Source: Chlamydiia bacterium (GTDB taxonomy: Bacteria; Chlamydiota; Chlamydiia; Chlamydiales; Simkaniaceae). Taken from it: 64,000 bases of DNA. The stretch is from positions 62,001-126,000 of the forward strand of contig JAUIEV010000004.1 of assembly GCA_030429605.1 (NCBI GenBank), written 5' to 3'. The position numbers were made by a program, and so were the translations under genes. The notes beneath the pieces were generated by a model. It was not told where the DNA came from. It saw only the letters and a program-made list of their open reading frames with translations, and searched no databases. Positions 51,587-60,631 of the stretch are shown piece after piece; within the stretch, counting starts at the first letter, position 1; the number at the start of each line of letters is the position of its first letter.

Positions 51587-51646
51587 GCGCCTTTATGCCA
51601 TCCTATTTCTTGTTATTAGGGAAAAAGAAGTGGGGCAAAAAGGCGC
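51587..51646 (-). terminator. Terminator of the MOMP-like gene
   Basis: Arms GCGCCTTTATGCC (51587-51599) and GGCAAAAAGGCGC (51634-51646) pair at 12 of 13 positions with a 34-base loop. On the minus strand, T-rich sequence follows (CTTCTTCTTTTCC). It lies 31 bases after the stop at 51678. Confidence 0.6.
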
Positions 51647-51677
51647 TATTAAGGGTCTTATACAAAGACCCCTCTCA

Positions 51678-52955
51678 CTAGAATGAGATTCCAGCTCGTG
51701 CTCGCAGACCTTGGAACATAAGGTCAGACCATTCAGTAACAGCTCTGTCACGTCGCTGGTTTGCAGCGCCGTCGAAGTCATCATTGATTACACCAAGTGA
51801 CTCATTTCCGTCAGAGCGAATGAATTGCATGAAGTTTGGAAGGTAATGCATTTCGTATGCAAGTTCCAAAAGAAGGCCAAAAGTCTTCTCATCATTAATC
51901 CACTCATACTGAAGACCTAGATCCACATCAAACTGTGGTTTGAACACAGTGTTGCTGCTTCGTAGGCTTTGATACTTTGCAGCATCAATGTTTTCTGTTT
52001 CAATCGTCGGTTGAACAACAGTAGACTTGTTTGTTTCTTTCATATCACCAACTGTGTAAGCAAGTGCACAAGAAGAAACAACACTGAATCCTTCTGATAG
52101 TTCAAACTTAGAATGCATGTTACCAACAAGACCGACAGAGTCGAAATCTTGTGTCATAACTTGACGTGCTGTGTTGAACGGTGCTTCAGCTACTTTGTTT
52201 TCGCCCCACTTGTTAGAAACTTGTGTTGCGCGAAGTTGCATTGTAGTTAGAAGCGCACGAAGACCCATTCCAGGCTCGATAACACACCAGTCTTTTGGTT
52301 TGTACATTGTACTAAACACAAAATCAAGTTGATCGAACTTAAGGTCAAACGTACCTGTTGCTTGGTACACTACATCACCGATATCATCATCGTCGATTGG
52401 CCCAGCAGTCATCTCATCTGTGTTCCACCAGCCCTGTATAGCACCGCTATATCCATTGTTAGACGCATAGCTTCCAGTAATACCGTCGTTGGTTGTTTTG
52501 TTGGTGTTTGTTGAGTGGAAACGTGTCCACGCAGCTGTAAAACCAACTGTTTGCCAATCTGACTGGTATCCAGCAGTTAATCTAAAACCGCTATCACCAC
52601 TCATGTCGATATTTTGAGTAACAATGTTACCTGGAAGATACTCGCCCGCATCTGTTGGAACAGTTTGGAATCCGAGATTATTTTTTTGTGCATATGGCAT
52701 GTTTGAAAAGTAAGGTACCCAATACAGGTAATCACCCATCACAGAAAAACCATATCTCTGGTCTTCTTGTTCCATATGTTGTTGACCGCGAACTTGAACT
52801 TGGTCGTCATAGTGACGGCTGTTGTTCATGTTTCCATTCTGATTTGAATAGGAAACGACGCTTTCTGCAGCGGCGGTCTCACTGCTTGCGTTTCCACTAC
52901 TTGCAAATAATCCGATTGGGAGTAATGCAAGAGCGGCTATTGACTTTCGTTTCAT
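51678..52955 (-). CDS. MOMP-like / Lpg1974-type outer membrane beta-barrel protein
   Basis: 425 residues, preceded by AAGGTGG. The signal peptide MKRKSIAALALLPIGLFASS is followed by a polar, Asn/Gln-rich linker. Then come barrel strands: YGFSVMGDYLYWVPYFSNMP, DSGFRLTAGYQSDWQTVGFT, FDQLDFVFSTMYKPKDWCVI and DVDLGLQYEWINDEKTFGLL. The terminal strand LMFQGLRARAGISF ends in Phe. Same family plan as the 37377 protein, though long loops differ. Own promoter and terminator make it a strong single-gene unit, consistent with an abundant porin. Confidence 0.85.
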   Translation of the reverse strand: MKRKSIAALALLPIGLFASSGNASSETAAAESVVSYSNQNGNMNNSRHYDDQVQVRGQQHMEQEDQRYGFSVMGDYLYWVPYFSNMPYAQKNNLGFQTVPTDAGEYLPGNIVTQNIDMSGDSGFRLTAGYQSDWQTVGFTAAWTRFHSTNTNKTTNDGITGSYASNNGYSGAIQGWWNTDEMTAGPIDDDDIGDVVYQATGTFDLKFDQLDFVFSTMYKPKDWCVIEPGMGLRALLTTMQLRATQVSNKWGENKVAEAPFNTARQVMTQDFDSVGLVGNMHSKFELSEGFSVVSSCALAYTVGDMKETNKSTVVQPTIETENIDAAKYQSLRSSNTVFKPQFDVDLGLQYEWINDEKTFGLLLELAYEMHYLPNFMQFIRSDGNESLGVINDDFDGAANQRRDRAVTEWSDLMFQGLRARAGISF

Positions 52956-52989
52956 ATAACCACCTTTGTAACCAAAAGTATATTTTTAA

Positions 52990-53018
52990 AGTACAAACAA
53001 AAAAGGAATTTTCTGCAA
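52990..53018 (-). promoter_or_regulatory. Candidate promoter of the MOMP-like gene
   Basis: On the minus strand TTGCAG (53018-53013) and TGTACT (52995-52990) are separated by 17 bases, 35 bases upstream of the start codon at 52955. The 275 bases between 52955 and 53231 contain nothing else I can support. Confidence 0.35.
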
Positions 53019-53230
53019 GGTCTTTTAGTTTTTTGTATAGAGTATTTCAAAATGAAGTCTCTGAATATGAGAAAGCTGCGCTTTAAGAATCGGGCTGAGG
53101 AAGTATTCTGAGCCGTTTTTATACTTTTTTCAGGTCTTATTATTTCCCACTCTTTTATTCTCCTTGTACAAGAATAGCTCTTGCGAATGTATGTCTAGAT
53201 ATGATAGCGAAAAAGAGAAGTGAGGTTTGT

Positions 53231-55564
53231 ATGGATGAAAAACGTTGTGCTCATTTAGATGCATATTTTAGAGCATGTAATTACTTAAGTGTGTGTCAAA
53301 TTTACCTGAAAAATAATCCGCTTCTTCTTGAACCGCTTACAATAGACGATATTAAAACTCGTTTGTTAGGCCATTGGGGGACCTCTCCGGGGCTGAATCT
53401 GATTTATGCACATGCTAATCGTCTCATTCAAGATACTGATGCAAACATGCTCTATATTACTGGGCCCGGTCATGGGGGGCCTGCACTTCGTGCGAATGTC
53501 TTTCTTGAAGGAACCATGACAGATGTATACCCGGATCTTGATTTCAGTTTACTTGGATTTTCCAAACTCATGAAAGAGTTTTCCTGGCCCGGCGGAGTGC
53601 CATCTCACGTCAGTCCACCAACTCCTGGATCAATTCATGAGGGTGGGGAATTAGGGTATTCTCTTGTTCATGCGTATGGTGCTGTATTAGATAATCCTGA
53701 TTTGATTGCGCTCTGTGTAGTTGGAGATGGTGAAGCTGAAACAGGGCCGCTCGCAACGAGCTGGCAGTCGAATAAATTTATAAACCCGAAAAGAGATGGA
53801 TCAGTCCTTCCGATTCTTCACTTAAATGGGTACAAAATATCTGGTCCAACGGTTTTTGGCCGAATGTCTGACCATGATATTGAGTTGTTTTTTCAAGGTT
53901 CTGGATATGATGTTCGATTTGTTGAAGGTGATGATCCTCTTTCGGTGCATGCGCTGATGTGGGACGCAATGGACTGGGCCTATGAAAAAATATGCGAAAC
54001 GAAAAAACAACCAGAAGGAAGTGTGCCTCGTTTTCCTCTGATTGTATTGAGAACACCTAAAGGATGGACTGGTCCGAAAGAAATTGATGGAAAAAAAATT
54101 GAAGGGACATTCAGGTCTCATCAGGTTCCAATGAGTGATGTAATTCAACGGCCGGAACATCTTAAAGTCTTAGAAGAATGGCTCCATTCGTACAAGCCTC
54201 ACGAGCTCTTTGATAGTATGGGAAATCCATCAGAAAACGTGCTTGCCATCCTTCCCAAAAAAGAAAAAAGAATGGGGGGGAATCCTGCAGCAAATGGGGG
54301 AGTGCTTCGAAAAGAATTAGTAATGCCAGATTACAAAGAGTACGCAGAGATTGTTCCTGAACCAGGTATTGTTCGTTCAGAGGCGACACGAAAAGTAGGT
54401 GAATTTCTTCGAGATGTGATGAAAGAAAACTCGTCTTCTTTTCGAGTGTTTTGTCCTGACGAGACTAATTCAAACCGGTTGAACCATCTCTTTGATGTAA
54501 CAACACGAATGTATCTTGGGGAAATAGAAGCGAGTGATGATGATCTTGGTCCAAATGGTCGCGTTATGGAAGTGCTCAGTGAGCATCTTTGTCAAGGGTG
54601 GCTTGAGGCGTATCTTCTTACAGGGAGGCATGGAATTTTCCCTTGTTATGAAGCATTTGCCCTTATCGTAGATTCCATGCTGAATCAGCATGCTAAATGG
54701 CTAAAAGCTGCCAAGGAACTGCCTTGGAGAGCTCCTATAAGCTCACTGAACTATTTACTCACGTCTCATGCGTGGAGACAAGACCATAATGGATACTCTC
54801 ACCAAGGTCCTGGATTTATCGACTCTGTCTTACAAAAGAAAAGCAGTGTAGCACGAATATATTTACCTCCAGACGCGAACACGCTCCTCTCTGTCATGGA
54901 CCATTGTTTGCGAAGCACAGACTATGTCAACCTTATTATATCGGGGAAGCAGCCAATGCCACAATGGCTCGATATGGAATCAGCTGTATCGCATTGTGCT
55001 TCAGGAATTGGTGTTTGGGAATTTGCAAGTAATGATGATGGGCAACCGGATATTGTAATGGCCTCTTCCGGTGATACTCCAACGCTGGAAACACTTGCAG
55101 CTATTGATCTTTTAAGAAAACAGTTCAATGACTTAAAGATTCGTATGGTGAATGTTGTAGATTTATTTACGCTTATGAACCCTGAGGATCATCCGCATGG
55201 CCTTGACCATGATCGCTTTTCTCAGCTCTTCCCAGAAGATGCCCACGTTGTTTTTGCATTTCATGGACATCCAAAAATAATTCATGAACTCATTTACCAC
55301 AATCGGTGTAATGAGCGGTTTCATGTTCATGGATACAAGGAGGAGGGTACGACAACGACACCTTTTGACATGGTTGTGTGCAATGAGATGAGTCGATTCC
55401 ATCTTGCGATGCAGGCTGTGAGAAGAGTGGATAGGCTGAAGGCAAAGGCTGATGCATTCATCACTCTGTGTGAAGAGAAGCTTTCCCAGCATAAAGCCTA
55501 CATTTTTGAACACGGTGAAGATATGCCAGAAATAGCTGAATGGTTGTGGGCTGATGAAAGGTGA
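53231..55564 (+). CDS. xfp: Phosphoketolase (xylulose-5-phosphate/fructose-6-phosphate)
   Basis: The start at 53231 (MDEKRCAHLDAYFRACNYLS, 777 residues) has GAGG 5 bases upstream; an ATG at 53201 lacks a site. It splits xylulose 5-phosphate or fructose 6-phosphate to acetyl phosphate plus glyceraldehyde 3-phosphate or erythrose 4-phosphate, using thiamine diphosphate. The cofactor region is IHEGGELGYSLVHAYGAVLD and CVVGDGEAETGPLATSW, with YLSVCQIYLKNNPLL at the N-terminus and YSHQGPGFIDSV later. Full length. The acetate kinase gene starts 11 bases before its stop, so acetyl phosphate is used for ATP synthesis. Confidence 0.97.
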   Translation: MDEKRCAHLDAYFRACNYLSVCQIYLKNNPLLLEPLTIDDIKTRLLGHWGTSPGLNLIYAHANRLIQDTDANMLYITGPGHGGPALRANVFLEGTMTDVYPDLDFSLLGFSKLMKEFSWPGGVPSHVSPPTPGSIHEGGELGYSLVHAYGAVLDNPDLIALCVVGDGEAETGPLATSWQSNKFINPKRDGSVLPILHLNGYKISGPTVFGRMSDHDIELFFQGSGYDVRFVEGDDPLSVHALMWDAMDWAYEKICETKKQPEGSVPRFPLIVLRTPKGWTGPKEIDGKKIEGTFRSHQVPMSDVIQRPEHLKVLEEWLHSYKPHELFDSMGNPSENVLAILPKKEKRMGGNPAANGGVLRKELVMPDYKEYAEIVPEPGIVRSEATRKVGEFLRDVMKENSSSFRVFCPDETNSNRLNHLFDVTTRMYLGEIEASDDDLGPNGRVMEVLSEHLCQGWLEAYLLTGRHGIFPCYEAFALIVDSMLNQHAKWLKAAKELPWRAPISSLNYLLTSHAWRQDHNGYSHQGPGFIDSVLQKKSSVARIYLPPDANTLLSVMDHCLRSTDYVNLIISGKQPMPQWLDMESAVSHCASGIGVWEFASNDDGQPDIVMASSGDTPTLETLAAIDLLRKQFNDLKIRMVNVVDLFTLMNPEDHPHGLDHDRFSQLFPEDAHVVFAFHGHPKIIHELIYHNRCNERFHVHGYKEEGTTTTPFDMVVCNEMSRFHLAMQAVRRVDRLKAKADAFITLCEEKLSQHKAYIFEHGEDMPEIAEWLWADER

Positions 55565-56654
55565 AATTCTTACGCTGAATGCCGGATCATCTTCAATTAA
55601 GTGGGCTGTATTTCGCGACGGAAAGAAAGTTGATTCTGGTTCACTTTCTGTAGTTGGGGCTAAGGATGCTCAGTTGAGCTCCTCTGCTGCGCATCGCACG
55701 TCTTTTGCACAGGCTCTCGAAAAGTTAAAAGCATGTCTTATAGAAAAAAACGTGTCACCTCATGGATGTGGACACAGGATCGTTTTTGGCGGGCAAGATT
55801 TTTGCAGCCCAACACTTCTTGGTACTAAGGAACTTGCCTCTCTTCATAAACTTATAGCGTTTGATCCACTGCATCTAATGATTGAGATTGAGGTGATACA
55901 ACTTTCACGCACGCTTTTTCCGGATGCTGTGCAGGTTGCTTCTTTTGATACCTCTTTTCATCACACGATAAAAAAAGAAGTTAAGCTCCTTCCTCTACCA
56001 GAAAAGTATCGCTCCCAAGGGATCGAGAAATATGGGTTTCATGGGCTATCGTACAGTTATATTGCACAGCAAGAAGAAGTAAAAAATATTCGGTGCGTTG
56101 CCTGTCACTTAGGGAGTGGGAGTTCACTTTGTGCACTGAACAAAGGCGTTTCAGTTGATACTTCCATGGGATTTAGTCCACTTGGTGGTATTCCGATGGC
56201 AACACGTCCAGGAGACCTCGATCCAGGTGTTATTCTCCGTCTTCTTAAAGAGGGGGAAACTCAAGAAAGCCTTGAAGCACTACTTTATTACTCTTCTGGG
56301 TTACGAGCCATTGCGAAAGAGGGGGCAGATATGAAAAAATTGCTTACTTCAGATTCTCCTGAATCACTTTTTGCTGTTCAATACTACATACTCCACGCAG
56401 CAAAAGAAATAGCATCATATATACCCGTTTTAGAAGGTATTGATGCACTTGTTTTCACAGGAGGAATAGGTGAGAAAGCAGGAGCTATTCGAGAAGGGAT
56501 TGCTACACATCTTCGGCATTTTGGTTTTGAGATAGATACAGAAAAAAATGCATCAGATGCACGGGTTATTTCAACTCAATCATCTAAAAAAATATACGTC
56601 ATTCCCACCGACGAAGAGCGGGTTTTAGCTAACAATGTTGCTCTCTATCTCTGA
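55554..56654 (+). CDS. ackA: Acetate kinase
   Basis: 366 residues. It converts acetyl phosphate and ADP to acetate and ATP. ILTLNAGSSSIKWAVF (N-A-G-S-S-S) is the N-terminal signature. EKYGFHGLSYSYI, CHLGSGSSLCALNKGVSVDT and SMGFSPLGGIPMATRPGDLD are also intact, as is FTGGIGEKAGAIREGI. It is slightly shorter than the usual ~400 residues, with shorter loops. Translationally coupled to the phosphoketolase, so the two form a phosphoketolase bypass that makes ATP by substrate-level phosphorylation. Confidence 0.97.
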   Translation: MKGEILTLNAGSSSIKWAVFRDGKKVDSGSLSVVGAKDAQLSSSAAHRTSFAQALEKLKACLIEKNVSPHGCGHRIVFGGQDFCSPTLLGTKELASLHKLIAFDPLHLMIEIEVIQLSRTLFPDAVQVASFDTSFHHTIKKEVKLLPLPEKYRSQGIEKYGFHGLSYSYIAQQEEVKNIRCVACHLGSGSSLCALNKGVSVDTSMGFSPLGGIPMATRPGDLDPGVILRLLKEGETQESLEALLYYSSGLRAIAKEGADMKKLLTSDSPESLFAVQYYILHAAKEIASYIPVLEGIDALVFTGGIGEKAGAIREGIATHLRHFGFEIDTEKNASDARVISTQSSKKIYVIPTDEERVLANNVALYL

Positions 56655-56676
56655 TTTTTTTTGCAAAAAATATCGA

Positions 56677-56698
56677 TATATCGCTATTATACGATATA
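56677..56698. promoter_or_regulatory. Candidate ArsR operator
   Basis: TATATCG (56677-56683) and CGATATA (56692-56698) are a 7-bp inverted repeat with 8 bases between. They end on the first base of the ArsR start codon, a typical position for an autorepressor site. Confidence 0.45.
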
Positions 56699-56982
56699 TG
56701 GAAAATATTGATTGGAATGAGGCGAGTGAGTGTTTAAAACTTTTGGCGCATCCTCATAGATTACACATGATTTCACTCTTACTGAAAAAGCCATATTCAG
56801 TTGGGGATTTGGCTCGTGAATGTGGGCTTTTACATAACGTGGCCTCAGAACATTTGGGGCTTATGAAGTTGAAGGGATTTATCCGTTCTGAAAAAAAAGG
56901 TCGCTCGGTCTACTACTTTATTGAAGAGCCTGCACTTTCATCAATTATCACATGCATAAAAAAACGATTTACAAGGGAATAA
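56698..56982 (+). CDS. ArsR/SmtB family transcriptional regulator
   Basis: The start at 56698 (MENIDWNEASECLKLLAHPH, 94 residues) is preferred over an ATG at 56635 inside ackA. The winged-helix core is LAHPHRLHMISLLLKKPYSV, GDLARECGLLHNVASEHLGL (recognition helix) and GRSVYYFIEEPAL. It has cysteines at 12, 42 and 86; a Cys near 42 and one in the last helix recall the two redox cysteines of the sulfide-responsive BigR/SqrR group, though positions only loosely match. Immediately downstream are two YeeE/YedE half-transporters, so it probably represses their operon and senses a sulfur species. It lies 43 bases after ackA. Confidence 0.8.
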   Translation: MENIDWNEASECLKLLAHPHRLHMISLLLKKPYSVGDLARECGLLHNVASEHLGLMKLKGFIRSEKKGRSVYYFIEEPALSSIITCIKKRFTRE

Positions 56983-56984
56983 CT

Positions 56985-57509
56985 ATGGATTCAGTGTTGA
57001 GAAAAGCACAATGGTCACCCTATTTGGTAGGGACTGGAATAGGACTGCTACTCACAGTATTACTCCTGTTTTCATACAAAATTGGGGTTTCAACAGGTAT
57101 TGCACATATTGCAGCACTTTTTTCTCATCTTTTCTCTCCAAGAGACTCTTTGCAAACACCATATTTTGCAAAACTTTTAAGCTCCCGCGTTGTTTTTCCA
57201 TGGAGCGTGCTTTTTATATTTGGTCTTATCGGAGGTGCTTTTGCATCTGCGAGACTTTCGAAATCATCTCCTCCGAAAAATAGTATTTGGATCCAACGTT
57301 TTGGTACATCACATGTCAAACGGTACATTGCAGCGTTTATTGGAGGTGTTTTTTTGATGCTTGGTGCACGAATTGCAAATGGGTGTACATCTGGGCATGC
57401 CATTAGTGGTGGAGCTCAGTTAGCTTTGACAAGTTGGGTATTTATGGGGGCGCTATTTGCTTCAGCTATTCCAACTGCATTCATTCTTTATAGAAAAAAA
57501 GGGGTTTAA
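56985..57509 (+). CDS. YeeE/YedE family transporter, first half
   Basis: The start at 56985 (MDSVLRKAQWSPYLVGTGIG, 174 residues) sits 2 bases after the ArsR stop. About four or five transmembrane helices and the family motif LGARIANGCTSGHAISGGAQ with the conserved Cys. YeeE/YedE (TsuA-like) proteins move thiosulfate or related sulfur through a Cys-lined path. This half carries the G-C-T-S-G-H motif, while the second half carries G-Y-C-P-G-T, the usual split arrangement with ArsR/BigR regulators. It forms an operon with the two flanking genes. Confidence 0.88.
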   Translation: MDSVLRKAQWSPYLVGTGIGLLLTVLLLFSYKIGVSTGIAHIAALFSHLFSPRDSLQTPYFAKLLSSRVVFPWSVLFIFGLIGGAFASARLSKSSPPKNSIWIQRFGTSHVKRYIAAFIGGVFLMLGARIANGCTSGHAISGGAQLALTSWVFMGALFASAIPTAFILYRKKGV

Positions 57510-57513
57510 CAAT

Positions 57514-58065
57514 ATGGACACACTCCTATTTCCAGGTTTACAAGTATCACTCCTTGCTCTTTTGTCAGGGTTTGTTTTTGGTTTTTTGCTCCAGAAGGGT
57601 GGGGTAGGTTCTTTTGATACAATAGTTTCCCAGCTGTTGCTTAAAGACTTTACTGTGATGAAAATTATACTGACGGCAATTGTTGTTGGAGGAGCCGGTA
57701 TTTATCTGCTTCATTCTTTTGGAATCATTCCAACACTTCTTCTTTCATCCACTCCGCTCCTCTATAGTGCTCTTGGAGGAGGGATCTTTGGTATTGGAAT
57801 GAGTATTACAGGGTACTGTCCTGGAACAGCACTTGTTGCGCTTATGCAAGGAGCGAGAGATGTGATTTTTTCGGTGTTTGGAATGTTTGTAGGAGCGGCA
57901 CTGTACAATCAGCTGTCATTGTATTTCTTAGAGACAACTCACATCCCATTGAGATTAACCATTTTTGGTATTCACCCCTCTCTGCTCTTTCTCATTTTAG
58001 GTGGTGTATTGCTTGTCATAGCACGTTTTGCCCCAAAACGTTTTTTCTCGAACTCTTTACGGTGA
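57514..58065 (+). CDS. YeeE/YedE family transporter, second half
   Basis: The start at 57514 (MDTLLFPGLQVSLLALLSGF, 183 residues) has AAGGGG upstream and follows the first half by 4 bases. Membrane protein with about five helices. FGFLLQKGGVGSFDTIVSQL and the motif GIGMSITGYCPGTALVALMQGARD (Cys in G-Y-C-P-G-T) identify the second YeeE half. Likely sulfur (thiosulfate or persulfide) transport with the first half. Convergent with the H+-ATPase gene, overlapping by 9 bases. Confidence 0.88.
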   Translation: MDTLLFPGLQVSLLALLSGFVFGFLLQKGGVGSFDTIVSQLLLKDFTVMKIILTAIVVGGAGIYLLHSFGIIPTLLLSSTPLLYSALGGGIFGIGMSITGYCPGTALVALMQGARDVIFSVFGMFVGAALYNQLSLYFLETTHIPLRLTIFGIHPSLLFLILGGVLLVIARFAPKRFFSNSLR

Positions 58066-60555
58066 GAGAGAAGATTTTGTTTTTTTAACAAATGCAGTGT
58101 GGGATGTGTGCTTCGCATCGACAAATATTTGGAGCAGGTGCTTTGCGCCAACACAAAGCATAAACCACACTGCAATGTAGATCCATGCGTAGAGCACATA
58201 CGTCCATCCAATACCAATGAAATCATCCGTACCTAGTCCATAGACAGACACAACCGTTCCGATAACTTGAGAAAAGAGTGTTGCGAGAAAGAATTTTTTT
58301 TCTGGCAGAGGAGAGGTTAAGAAGAAGCCGCGATTTCTCGTTAGATAAATAGTTAGGTTTCCTCCACATAAAATGCCCATGAATGCGAGTGTGCTGCATC
58401 CTGAAGGCGTTAAATTCCACACAGCCTCACCAATCCAATACAGTCCAAATGTTGAAAGGACACCAACAAGTGAGAGTCCAATAGCTATAATAAGAATTTC
58501 ATGCATATTCCATTTTGTTGGTTTTTCAGCAACTTCCATATGATCGTATGCAATGGTCATAATTGGAATATCATTCAAAAGAGCTATGAGGATAATCATT
58601 ATAGCAGAGAGGGGCTGCGTGTTAAAAACTAGCAGGGATAAGAGTAAGAATAAAAGCAGTCGGCATGTTTCTGAAACACGATACATTGCGTAGCTTTTTA
58701 ACCGGCCGAAAATCCGTCTGGCCTCTTCTATCGCGTGTGTTATCACGAGTAAGCCAGGCTCTGTCAGAATAAGGTCTGCAGCAGATCGTGCCGCATCTGT
58801 TGCTCCGCTGACAGCAATTCCTATATCCGCTTGTTTAAGCGCCGGCGCATCGTTGACTCCATCGCCTGTCATTCCTACAACACACCCTTGTTTTTGGAGG
58901 TGTTGAACAATGGCAAATTTATGCTCTGGAAATACTTCAGCAAATCCATCTGCATCATGCAGCATTTCTTCTTGTTTTTTCTCTGAAATATCTTCACCAA
59001 ACACGTCTGCCATCGGAGCTATGTGTGTTCCAAGTTCTAATTCTTCTGCAATTTGCTTTGCAATGGCAACATGATCACCCGTCACCATTTTTACATCGAC
59101 GCCCATTTCTTGTGCTGTATGGATGGTTTCTTTAGTGTCTTCTCGTGGTGGATCAAAAAGGGGTATGAGGCCAAGAAAGGTCCAGGTATTCTTTTCATCC
59201 TTTTTGGCAACGCCGAGCGTTCTGTATCCTTTTTTCGCAAAGGCAGTAATGGCATCTGTATATTTCTGACTGCTTTCTTGTGGTATTCCTGCAAGTTCAA
59301 GTACGACTTGTGGAGCTCCTTTACACGCTATAAAGGATCCTTTTGGCCCCTCCACATGGGCTTCGGTTCGTTTTCTTACAGGATCGAAAGGAGTGAATGA
59401 ATGGACTGCGTACTCTTTTGCGTCTATTTCTTTTCCATATGCATCAAGTATTGCTTTGTCAATCGCATCGGGGGCATCTATTTTCGATGCGAGAGCGGCT
59501 ATAAAGAGCGCTTCCTCTTGAGCACAAACGCCAAATGTTTCAAGCTCTCCGGTTGTGAGCTCGTTTTTTGTGAGCGTTCCTGTTTTATCTGAACATAGAA
59601 TAGTCATTCCAGCAAGCTCTTCAATGGCAATGAGCTTTGAAACAATTGCCTTCATTTTTGCCATCGAATGCGCGCCGATGGCCATAGTCACAGACATAAC
59701 GGCAGGGAGCGCAACAGGTATACCGGCAACGATGAGGACGAGGAGGAAAATAGCAATCTGACCTATTGATCTATGAAAGTTTTGATCGTATTCGAGTCGA
59801 AAGAGCTCAACGAGAAGGAGAATTGCAACAATTGAGAGTGTTGAAACAATAAGAAAACGGCCAATTTTAAGAATAGCTTCTTGAAAGTGAGAGGTGGTTT
59901 CAGCTGACTGGATGAGTTGTGCGGTTTTTCCAAAAAAGGTTTCCATAGCAGTTGCTGTGACAACTCCGGTCATTTCACCAAGTTTGACGATGGTACCAGA
60001 AAAAGCAACGTCACCACTTTTCTTATCAACAGGAAGTGACTCACCAGTGAGCGCCGCTTGATCAACTGAGAGGTATTCACCTTCAATCAGCTTTATGTCA
60101 GCAGGGATAACATTTCCTAATTTCACAGAGATAATATCTCCGGGGACAAGTGAGGATGCCTCAATATCTTTCCACGTACCGTCTCTTTTTACACGAGCTT
60201 TTAATGCTAATTTATTTTTAAGCGCCTCAATAGCATTGTCAGCTTGATATTCATGAAAGAATCCGAGAAGGGCATTAATGAGAAGCAGTGAAAAAATAAG
60301 AATGAAGTCCGGCCATCTTTCTAACAATCCTGATAAAAGTGCAGCAAGTTCGATCATCCATGGAATAGGTCCCCAAAAAAATTTTCCAATCTTTAATAAA
60401 AGAGACTCTTTTTTTGCTTGAAGTTCATTTCGGCCATACTTTTCCAGGCGTTGCTCGGCTTCTTGAGTAGACAGTCCATCAGTAGAAGAAGAGTTGAGTT
60501 TTTGAAGTGTTTCTTCAATACTTAACGACTCAAAAGGGGAGTGTGATGTGCTCAT
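58057..60555 (-). CDS. P-type H+-ATPase (type IIIA)
   Basis: 832 residues. It uses ATP to export protons. The N-terminal cation-ATPase segment (SIEETLQKLNSSSTDGLSTQ), actuator ALTGESLPVD (TGES at 170-173), and PVALPAVMSVTMAIGAHSMA in the M4 region are present. The phosphorylation motif is CSDKTGTLTKNE with Asp323, and the hinge is MTGDGVNDAPALKQADIGIA. P-V-A-L-P-A-V and the absence of N-terminal metal-binding domains place it with plasma-membrane H+-ATPases rather than heavy-metal pumps; such pumps are found in plants, fungi, archaea and some bacteria. It is beside the decarboxylase/antiporter pair, which also consumes or exports protons. Confidence 0.9.
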   Translation of the reverse strand: MSTSHSPFESLSIEETLQKLNSSSTDGLSTQEAEQRLEKYGRNELQAKKESLLLKIGKFFWGPIPWMIELAALLSGLLERWPDFILIFSLLLINALLGFFHEYQADNAIEALKNKLALKARVKRDGTWKDIEASSLVPGDIISVKLGNVIPADIKLIEGEYLSVDQAALTGESLPVDKKSGDVAFSGTIVKLGEMTGVVTATAMETFFGKTAQLIQSAETTSHFQEAILKIGRFLIVSTLSIVAILLLVELFRLEYDQNFHRSIGQIAIFLLVLIVAGIPVALPAVMSVTMAIGAHSMAKMKAIVSKLIAIEELAGMTILCSDKTGTLTKNELTTGELETFGVCAQEEALFIAALASKIDAPDAIDKAILDAYGKEIDAKEYAVHSFTPFDPVRKRTEAHVEGPKGSFIACKGAPQVVLELAGIPQESSQKYTDAITAFAKKGYRTLGVAKKDEKNTWTFLGLIPLFDPPREDTKETIHTAQEMGVDVKMVTGDHVAIAKQIAEELELGTHIAPMADVFGEDISEKKQEEMLHDADGFAEVFPEHKFAIVQHLQKQGCVVGMTGDGVNDAPALKQADIGIAVSGATDAARSAADLILTEPGLLVITHAIEEARRIFGRLKSYAMYRVSETCRLLLFLLLSLLVFNTQPLSAIMIILIALLNDIPIMTIAYDHMEVAEKPTKWNMHEILIIAIGLSLVGVLSTFGLYWIGEAVWNLTPSGCSTLAFMGILCGGNLTIYLTRNRGFFLTSPLPEKKFFLATLFSQVIGTVVSVYGLGTDDFIGIGWTYVLYAWIYIAVWFMLCVGAKHLLQIFVDAKHTSHTAFVKKTKSSLSP

Positions 60556-60631
60556 ATATATGACTTTTTTTCTTCTTCATAGTATTCAGCGGTCATATTT
60601 TCAAGAAAAGGATGAATCAGATGATGAAATA

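Noticed and set aside
53080-53120. Terminator at GGGCTGAGGAAGTATTCTGAGCC
   Set aside because: The stem is only four pairs long with mismatches, and there is no plus-strand gene upstream that it would end.
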